A stretch of 64,000 nucleotides of DNA. It comes from Streptomyces caniferus (GTDB taxonomy: Bacteria > Actinomycetota > Actinomycetes > Streptomycetales > Streptomycetaceae). The DNA lies in NCBI RefSeq assembly GCF_009811555.1, contig NZ_BLIN01000004.1, positions 48,450 to 112,449 of the forward strand. Reading direction: 5' to 3'. Below, piece by piece: positions 58,515 to 64,000 of this stretch. A program made the translations under genes and the position numbers. The notes under the pieces are model-generated. The model was not told where the DNA came from. It searched no databases and saw only the letters and a program-made list of their open reading frames with translations. Within the stretch, counting starts at the first letter, position 1. Each line of letters starts with the position of its first letter.

Positions 58515-58830
58515 CGGCTGCCCTGATGCGGATGGCCGATGACCGATATACCGGCGTCGGCCATCGGCCATGGCCGATGGCCAGTGAGCCGCAGCGGTGC
58601 CAAGGGTGGCCGGTGGCCGGGCGGGGGTACTGATGGCCGATGGCCGAGGTGGCCGATCGGCCACAGCACGGCGGCGGCCTGGCGCTGGTGGCCAACCGGC
58701 TGCCTCGGGCGATCCCCCGGGAACTCGCTGCTCCGCACGGTGAGGGCAGCCGCTTACCCGGGCAGGTGTGACCACTTATCCCACTGGCGGCGAGCGCCTA
58801 CCCCCCTGCTTACCCTCAATCTGGCCGGGC
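58515..58830. repeat. Palindrome/iteron block 3
   Basis: TCGGCCATGGCCGATGGCC and similar at 58530-58665, then minus-strand forms of the GGGTAAGC unit (GCTTACCCGGGC at 58750 and TGCTTACCC at 58808). No gene is supported in 58481-59083. Confidence 0.65.
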
Positions 58831-59083
58831 CGGGCCGGCCCTGCACGCCGCGCCGGCGGCGCCGGACACCGGCGGCCGATCCGGGTGGCCGACGGCACCA
58901 CGGTCGGCTCACCGGGGGCGGTCGCCGGTCAGCTCCAAGCTCGTCGGCGGGTCCGCCGGCGTGACCGGGGGCAGCGTGCCCATTTGGGGATTTCGATGGT
59001 GGCGCCTGCCGGGGCGCGGCATTGTCGTCTTCGGTGCCTGGTCGAGGGCGCCGTGGGCGTGGACAGAGGGGCTGGAGGGTGCC

Positions 59084-59689
59084 ATGGGTGAGCGGGAGAC
59101 GTGGACGACGGAGGAGTTCGGCTCTTCCCACGAGGGCGCGGTCGGTGTGCTGCTGGCCGACGGAACCGTCCCGGCCTCCGTCTTCTTCGATACGGGATCT
59201 GGTGCGGGTGGCCAGTCGGTGTCGCAGTGGAGCGTCTACGACGGCGGCCTCGCCCACGGGCCGCGGGCGGCGGCACTGCGCGCGGTGTGTTCCTGCGGAT
59301 GGAACGGCCCAGAGCACAAGCTGGACTGGAACGAGATCGGCGAGCGGAAGCTGACCGAGGCGGCGGCCGTCACGGCTGATGCCTGCATGGAGGACTGGGA
59401 CACGCACACCGCCGAGGTGGAGCAGTCGGCCATTCCCCTGCCGGAGACAGTCACCGCCTTGCTGGCCCAGCTGCACGAGGAGATCGAGAAGCTGGCGAAG
59501 ACCTCACCGCTGGCGGCCGTACGGGCAGCCCGCCGACTGGAGGTGACCGCGGGACAGGTCGGGTACTGGCCAGCCCACGATGCCCGACAGGACACCACAG
59601 CCGAACAGGCCGCCGCCGCCCTCGGGCTGAACGAGACCGCGGCCCGGAAGCTGATGGCCCACTTCGGCCGCTGGAGCCCCTACCGCTGA
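59084..59689 (+). CDS. Hypothetical protein (201 aa)
   Basis: ATG with GGAGGG upstream; the longer frame is not supported. A beta-rich first half (VLLADGTVPASVFFDTGSG, CSCGWNGP) is followed by a helical C-terminus that includes an HTH-like AAAALGLNETAARKLMAHFG. Two Cys may bind metal. It might be a transcription regulator. The stop overlaps a possible CTG start. Confidence 0.65.
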   Translation: MGERETWTTEEFGSSHEGAVGVLLADGTVPASVFFDTGSGAGGQSVSQWSVYDGGLAHGPRAAALRAVCSCGWNGPEHKLDWNEIGERKLTEAAAVTADACMEDWDTHTAEVEQSAIPLPETVTALLAQLHEEIEKLAKTSPLAAVRAARRLEVTAGQVGYWPAHDARQDTTAEQAAAALGLNETAARKLMAHFGRWSPYR

Positions 59690-59928
59690 ACGACCACCAT
59701 CCGGAGCCTGGCGCCTCCCTGCTCTGGTGCTGGACCAGCCACCACCCCATTCCCTACGACGACCGCCTCGACCGGCTGGAGAAGCTGGCCGTCATCGCCA
59801 AGGGCACCACAACCGCGCTGCACGATGTCCGGCCATGGCCGTTCCCGAGTTCGAGGACGTCGTCCCGTGTGCCTGGCCCCGACCCCACCGACCGGCCCAC
59901 CGCGAAGGAGCTGACCGCCGCATGGTGA
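59686..59928 (+). CDS. Doubtful 80-aa frame, possible frameshifted gene
   Basis: Frame starting CTG at 59686 (CTGA overlap) and ending in the ATGGTGA at 59922-59928. Coding bias is good to about 59820 (RLDRLEKLAVIAKGTT), then another frame looks better (AVPEFEDVVPCAWPRP). It may be a decayed gene. Confidence 0.3.
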   Translation: MNDHHPEPGASLLWCWTSHHPIPYDDRLDRLEKLAVIAKGTTTALHDVRPWPFPSSRTSSRVPGPDPTDRPTAKELTAAW

Positions 59929-60428
59929 CCCTGTGCGCCCTGACCCCCGACGACGCACCAGCCCTCGCCCGCATCTACAGCGGCGCCTCAATCCGGCATA
60001 CCACCGGCAAGCCCCTCACCCTCGACCAGGCCCACGAGAAGATCCGCACGGCCCTCGCCCGAGCCGTCGAGAACCCCCGCGCGCAGTGGAGCTGGGGCAT
60101 CATCGCCACCGACGAGATGATCGGCCTGATCGCCCTGCGGCGACGCTCCCCGACCATGGGCACCCTCAGCTACATCCTCCGCGAGGACACCTGGGGCAAC
60201 GGCTACGCCACCGAAGCCGCCCAGCACGTCGTCGCCTTCGCTTCCACCACCGGCGGCCTGGAGCGCCTGGAGGCCATGCACCACCCCGACAATCCGGCCT
60301 CCGGCCGCGTCCTTATCAAGACCGGTTTCACCCGCACCGGCACCTGCGACCGGTGCACCGACGACGGAACCACCGCGGCATACCAGGTGTACACATTGCC
60401 GTTGCCCTGGGCCCCGCTGCGTCGTTGA
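59922..60428 (+). CDS. GNAT acetyltransferase (RimJ/L type)
   Basis: ATG with AAGGAG upstream; 168 residues. The fold shows WGIIATDEMIGLIAL, the acetyl-CoA loop region EDTWGNGYATEAAQHVV (the Q/R-x-x-G-x-G/A pattern given by W-G-N-G-Y-A) and NPASGRVLIKTGFTRTG. GNAT enzymes acetylate amines; the RimJ/L branch can act on protein N-termini, drugs or small molecules. Substrate unknown. A terminator follows. Confidence 0.9.
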   Translation: MVTLCALTPDDAPALARIYSGASIRHTTGKPLTLDQAHEKIRTALARAVENPRAQWSWGIIATDEMIGLIALRRRSPTMGTLSYILREDTWGNGYATEAAQHVVAFASTTGGLERLEAMHHPDNPASGRVLIKTGFTRTGTCDRCTDDGTTAAYQVYTLPLPWAPLRR

Positions 60429-60463
60429 GGGGGTGTTCACGTCCCCCGCGCGAACGCAGTGTG

Positions 60464-60488
60464 GCCCGGCCGGTTTGCCAGGCCGGGC
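60464..60488 (+). terminator. Terminator after GNAT gene
   Basis: GCCCGGCC (60464-60471) pairs with GGCCGGGC (60481-60488) around nine bases. The rest of 60429-60733 is more AT-rich and holds the likely promoter of the defence operon near 60595-60640. Confidence 0.6.
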
Positions 60489-60733
60489 GAGCGCCGTGTG
60501 CTGCGTCCAAAATTGGAACGCCTGGTTCGTGCCTTCTGCGCCGCTCGTCGGTAACGACCGTCAAGGGCGGTGAGACGGGCAACTTTGTCGCTGATCGTCA
60601 TACGTATTGCCACACTCTGTTACTCAGTGGTGTACTTGGCCGCCTTGGATGATCTAGGGGGTGTGGGTGCGAGCCACAGGGGCGTCAGTCAATTCTGTGT
60701 CGCCTTACGGGCGCCTGACGCATCGGGGCGCCG

Positions 60734-61819
60734 ATGTCTGCAGCGCCGGCTGACGGCGGACGCCGAAGTCGGCGCGGCTTCGCCTACCAAGACGCGGTGA
60801 CGCTTCTGGACTGCCTCGACATGCATGAGGGCATGTGGACTCAGGTCTCTTGGGAGGACCTGGAAGACATCGTCTGTAGGAACGGTGACGCGCCCGCATA
60901 CCGCCAGGTGAAGACCATCGAGGAAGCCGGCAAGCGGCACAGTGTCGCCAACGTGTGCGCACCGGACATTCCGAAGAAGCCAGAGACGAGCTACTTGGCA
61001 AAGCTGTTCCTCGGGAAACCCCTTCCAGCCGAGACTCGGTTCACCTTCATCGTCAACGAGAGCCCGCACCTCGACTTCCATGCGTTTGTCGTCGATCGCG
61101 GACAGCAGCGGAGTCCTGTCCCGTTGAAGATCCGTGATGACATCATTGTTCGACTCAAAGGCGTGGATCTTCCCGAAGGCCGCGACATCGGCTGGTGCGT
61201 CGACCGTCTTGAGGTCCTTGTTGAGGGCCGCACGATCGAGCAGGTTGAGGACAGGGCTCTACGTCGGCTCGGACCGATCGTGACGAAGATTCTGGGGCAG
61301 CCGCCCTTGACCACTGACATCGAAGACGTCCTGGTCTGGCTCGGAGCTCGCATCGCACGCGACGCCCTTACTCCAGTGCCACGCAAAGTGGGCCCCAGCG
61401 ACTTCCAAGACATGCTCTACGAAGCGATCACACGGGCCACCGGACGAAGGCCGGACGGAACCACTGCGCCTCTCACGAAACTCACTGACAAGCTCGCGGT
61501 CGCCGGAGTCCCGGCAGACGAGGCGGCAGGACATTTGGACAACGCGCTGAAGTACCGTCGTGCCTGGCGTGCCAGCCTCGGTCCAGCCCGCGAGGCGATG
61601 GACGCCTTCGCCGATGAAGTCCACGCCATTTGCTCACGCGTCATGGCCGAACGACGCGCCGGACGCATCCCCGCCGGCTCAGAGGCATACTTCGAGACCT
61701 TGACCCGCGTGGAAGGCATCCCCGCGGTGAGTAGTGGCACCGTGTCCCTCGCTCGAGCTCACGCCGTACTTGCGGACATCACCGCGCGCTGTCAGAACCG
61801 GTACGCCGATGCTTCATAG
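60734..61819 (+). CDS. DUF4297-like effector nuclease (ABC-3C / Cap4-like)
   Basis: ATG gives 361 residues. The start RRSRRGFAYQDAVTLLDCLD, then DLEDIV with Asp45 and YRQVKT with Gln58 and Lys60, is the DUF4297 form of the PD-(D/E)XK nuclease, known as the DNA-cleaving part of Cap4 and as effector of ABC three-component (ABC-3C) systems. The C-terminal half is helical and Arg-rich and may bind the partner proteins. It overlaps the middle-component gene by 11 bases. Codon use is less GC-biased than the plasmid backbone. Confidence 0.78.
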   Translation: MSAAPADGGRRSRRGFAYQDAVTLLDCLDMHEGMWTQVSWEDLEDIVCRNGDAPAYRQVKTIEEAGKRHSVANVCAPDIPKKPETSYLAKLFLGKPLPAETRFTFIVNESPHLDFHAFVVDRGQQRSPVPLKIRDDIIVRLKGVDLPEGRDIGWCVDRLEVLVEGRTIEQVEDRALRRLGPIVTKILGQPPLTTDIEDVLVWLGARIARDALTPVPRKVGPSDFQDMLYEAITRATGRRPDGTTAPLTKLTDKLAVAGVPADEAAGHLDNALKYRRAWRASLGPAREAMDAFADEVHAICSRVMAERRAGRIPAGSEAYFETLTRVEGIPAVSSGTVSLARAHAVLADITARCQNRYADAS

Positions 61820-62390
61820 CATTGGCGCGAGCGCCGTCCCGCCGCCCCACCGTCCATGGGACCCTGACGACTCGCCAGACTTTCACGCCTCTCGGCTACT
61901 GCTCCTGGTTGCCGAGTGCGGCAGCGCCCCCGGTCCTCATATCGCCGGCCGCACCAAGCTCGCGAAACTCGACTTCTTCCTGCGCTACCCGGCTTTCCTC
62001 GAGCGCGCACACACGGAACTCGCCGACACCCTGAGTGGACAGGGCGCTTTTCGCGCGTCGATGCCCGAGGAAGTAGAGGCCCCGATGATCCGGTACCGAT
62101 TCGGTCCCTGGGATCCCCGCTACCGCCAGTTTCTGGCCTTCCTCATGGCCCGCGGTCTCATCACCATCACCACCAGCCACAGACCAGAGCGCGTCCGCTT
62201 GACCTCGGGCGGAAAGCGAGCGGCCGCAGCGCTGGCGGACATGGACGAGTTCCACCCCATCGTCACTCGATGCCGTGCGATGAGGGACAACCTGGCGCAG
62301 TGGTCCGGGACCGACCTGAAGAACCTTGTCTACCAACTATTCCCCGAGGAAGTAGCGGACCTCGCCTACCACCAGGAGATCAGGCCATGA
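61809..62390 (+). CDS. ABC-3C middle component-like protein
   Basis: ATG at 61809 lies inside the end of the effector gene; 193 residues. HIAGRTKLAKLDFFLRYPAF near residue 50 is the strongest match to ABC-3C middle components, small helical proteins with a winged-helix-like fold that link ATPase and effector. The second half continues with YRFGPWDPRYRQFLAFL and LTSGGKRAAAALADMD. It is coupled to the ATPase by ATGA. Confidence 0.72.
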   Translation: MLHSIGASAVPPPHRPWDPDDSPDFHASRLLLLVAECGSAPGPHIAGRTKLAKLDFFLRYPAFLERAHTELADTLSGQGAFRASMPEEVEAPMIRYRFGPWDPRYRQFLAFLMARGLITITTSHRPERVRLTSGGKRAAAALADMDEFHPIVTRCRAMRDNLAQWSGTDLKNLVYQLFPEEVADLAYHQEIRP

Positions 62391-64000
62391 CGACGCACCT
62401 GACACCCTTCCGCAAAGGGCTGCGAGTCGAGTCGGTCACGCTGGTGCACAGGTCGGGCGAGATGGATACGTACGCGTTCAACACCGCTGGCCTCAGCGTT
62501 CTGTCTGGCGTCAGGAACAGCTCGAAGACCACCACGCTCAAGGCCATCGACTACTGTCTCGGCAACCGGGACAGCCCGACCGAGGCCCTGAAGGCGGCCG
62601 TCGCCGACGAGTACGTAGAGGTCAGCACCGAACTGACCTTGGACGGCACTCCAACGGAAATCCGGCGCAGCCTCCAGTACGGGCGCCAGAACAAGGTCGT
62701 ACTGGACGGCGACGAATTCCCTGTCGGCGAGTTCTCCGACCGCATCCTGCACAAGCTTGGCTGGCCGATCCTTAGTATTCCCAAAGGCATCCAGGCCACC
62801 ACCGCCACTGAGCTCACACCCCTGACGTTCCGCAGCGTGCTGCGCCACATCTACCGCAACGAGGACTCGTGGACTCAGTTCGCTGACAAGGAACAAGAGT
62901 TCCTGAGACGAGCCGTCATCAGCTATCTCTTGGGTTTCGCCCCGACCAGGTACAGCAACCACGACTTCGAGCTTGCGGCAGCACAACGCCGACTCGCACA
63001 GGCGCAGGCGGCCGAACGAGAGGTGCATGACAGCACAGACCGAGCCGTCGCAGCCGTCTGCGAGAACCTGCATCTGCCGACTCCCAGGAGCGAACAGCAG
63101 GTCAACTCCATCAAAATCGACTTGCGGGTCGAGCTCGACGCGGTTGTCAGGCAACGTTCCCAGCTGACCAGCGAAGTGGAGCAGCTTGTTGCCGGACGAC
63201 GCCAAGAAGGCGATGCCGGGGCAGTGAGCCATGGCTACGACGCCAACCTGTCGCAGCAGTACGAGCAGGCGACCCAGAACCTCACGAGCACCGCCGAGAC
63301 CGTCGCCGGCCTCGAGCAGGTCCTGACTGCCCACATGCAGTCTCGCAACACGGTCCGGGCAGAGATCGCCCGTATGGAACGCCTTCTAGCCTCCGTCGAC
63401 ATCTTCGACAGCCTGCCAGTGCGCCTGTGTCCTGCCTGCGAGCAGAAGATCGACATCCATCGCGAACACCCCGAAGGTACCTGCTACGTATGCACCCAGC
63501 CGGTGACAGAGGACCAGCGCAGACGACGCGGAGAACTCGAGAAGCGATCCCTGGCCGCAGAGGCCGACGACCTCCAGGAAGTCATCGCCCGAACCAGCCG
63601 CGACCTCGACCAAGCAAAGGCCGACCACCGGCACGCCCAGAGCACCCATCAAGATATCGCCAGGCAGCTGAACGTCGACCGGGCCGCCCGCCTCGCACCG
63701 TTCATGGCCAGACTCGAAGAGATGGCCGCCCAAACCACCGTCCTAGAACAAAAACTCATGGCACTGCCTGCCATCGAACAGATGCTCACCCGCAAGACTG
63801 CCGCCACGCAGACGAGCCAGGCGGCCCAAGACAGACTGAACCAACTGAAGCAGCAACTCGATGAAACCCCCACCACAGGGAGAACGCCCATCGACCGCTG
63901 CGCCCTGTTCGCTGACCGGATGAACGAATTTCTCAACCGCCACCGCGATGATGTCTGGGTGGGAGGGAACGTGGCGATCAGCGTGGACGACCTGACCTTC
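62387..64000 (+). CDS. SMC/Rad50-like ABC ATPase, truncated by window
   Basis: ATG overlaps the previous stop; the frame is open to the window end (538 codons). The P-loop is GVRNSSKT at residues 41-48, with Ser in place of the usual Gly before Lys. A coiled coil starts near residue 195 and carries two CxxC pairs (CPAC, CYVC) near 350-370, like a Rad50 zinc hook, before returning in antiparallel. The signature motif and Walker B lie beyond the window. It would be the sensor/motor of the ABC-3C defence system. Confidence 0.78.
   Translation, partial: MTTHLTPFRKGLRVESVTLVHRSGEMDTYAFNTAGLSVLSGVRNSSKTTTLKAIDYCLGNRDSPTEALKAAVADEYVEVSTELTLDGTPTEIRRSLQYGRQNKVVLDGDEFPVGEFSDRILHKLGWPILSIPKGIQATTATELTPLTFRSVLRHIYRNEDSWTQFADKEQEFLRRAVISYLLGFAPTRYSNHDFELAAAQRRLAQAQAAEREVHDSTDRAVAAVCENLHLPTPRSEQQVNSIKIDLRVELDAVVRQRSQLTSEVEQLVAGRRQEGDAGAVSHGYDANLSQQYEQATQNLTSTAETVAGLEQVLTAHMQSRNTVRAEIARMERLLASVDIFDSLPVRLCPACEQKIDIHREHPEGTCYVCTQPVTEDQRRRRGELEKRSLAAEADDLQEVIARTSRDLDQAKADHRHAQSTHQDIARQLNVDRAARLAPFMARLEEMAAQTTVLEQKLMALPAIEQMLTRKTAATQTSQAAQDRLNQLKQQLDETPTTGRTPIDRCALFADRMNEFLNRHRDDVWVGGNVAISVDDLTF

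Noticed and set aside
1..64000. Linear plasmid telomere or integration site in the window
   Set aside because: No terminal palindrome series at either edge, and no integrase or tRNA gene, so linear form and integration remain untested.

Overview
The window is very GC-rich with strongly G/C-ending codons, GTG starts and many 1-4 nt stop/start overlaps, and it carries gene families typical of Streptomyces accessory replicons (ParAB, DUF2637 membrane protein, Replic_Relax protein, LysM-BTAD protein, Tad pilus, TcpC/VirB4-type transfer genes). It most likely comes from a large Streptomyces plasmid (possibly linear) or an integrated copy of one. No rRNA, tRNA, CRISPR array, transposase, integrase or recognisable telomere was seen.

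Layout. 0-3.3 kb: a truncated gene, a 0.57 kb leader with a boxA-like sequence, then tiny orphan genes separated by related hairpin cassettes. 3.3-11.2 kb (+): five-TM membrane protein, DUF6197-like protein, bitopic membrane protein, GIY-YIG/winged-helix protein preceded by a long inverted repeat, Gly/Ser-rich 600-aa protein, coiled-coil protein and a 775-aa FtsK/TraB-like DNA translocase. 11.4-18 kb: a small HTH repressor with nested operators, then an array of small cytoplasmic proteins (zinc ribbons, Nudix hydrolase, P-loop kinase, ASCH, stand-alone RapZ C-terminal domain), one of which looks frameshifted. 18.3-22.4 kb: parB-parA bracketed by three copies of CTTTACGNCGTAAAG, then a DUF2637 protein. 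22.4-23.1 kb: non-coding block full of TCGGCCATGGCCGA-like palindromes and CGGGTATCCG repeats.

23.1-36 kb (-): a Tad/Flp pilus locus (prepilin peptidase, LysM-BTAD transmembrane regulator, TadE/G pseudopilins, Flp pilin, TadC, TadB, TadA, TadZ, CpaB, secreted and lipoproteins). 35.6-41 kb (-): lipoprotein, small protein, Replic_Relax protein, TraG/VirD4-like ATPase and a membrane protein. 41.2-42.6 kb (+): zinc-ribbon membrane protein. 42.7-51 kb (-): a tightly overlapping T4SS operon (peptidoglycan hydrolase, VirB6-like, VirB4, PrgI-like, small pilin-like, TcpC-like, a 53-aa P-loop protein, a small regulator). The two T4SS transcription units start at nearly identical promoter-like elements (41.02 and 51.07 kb), and a sigma-like gene lies directly upstream of the second.

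52.6-64 kb: a PD-(D/E)XK-type nuclease and a HEPN-like protein facing each other; a 12-bp tandem-repeat locus ending in a terminator; small genes with a shared promoter motif; two more palindrome/iteron blocks resembling the one at 22.5 kb; a GNAT acetyltransferase; and, running off the right edge, a three-gene ABC-3C-type defence system with lower GC3 than its neighbours.

The replicon therefore appears to combine partition, two DNA-export machineries of different type (FtsK/TraB-like and VirB/D4-like), a surface pilus with its own envelope-spanning regulator, and phage-defence cargo. The least explained parts are the 3.3-11.2 kb cluster, the LysM-BTAD regulator, the dispersed palindrome/iteron blocks and the non-coding tandem-repeat transcript at 54.7 kb.
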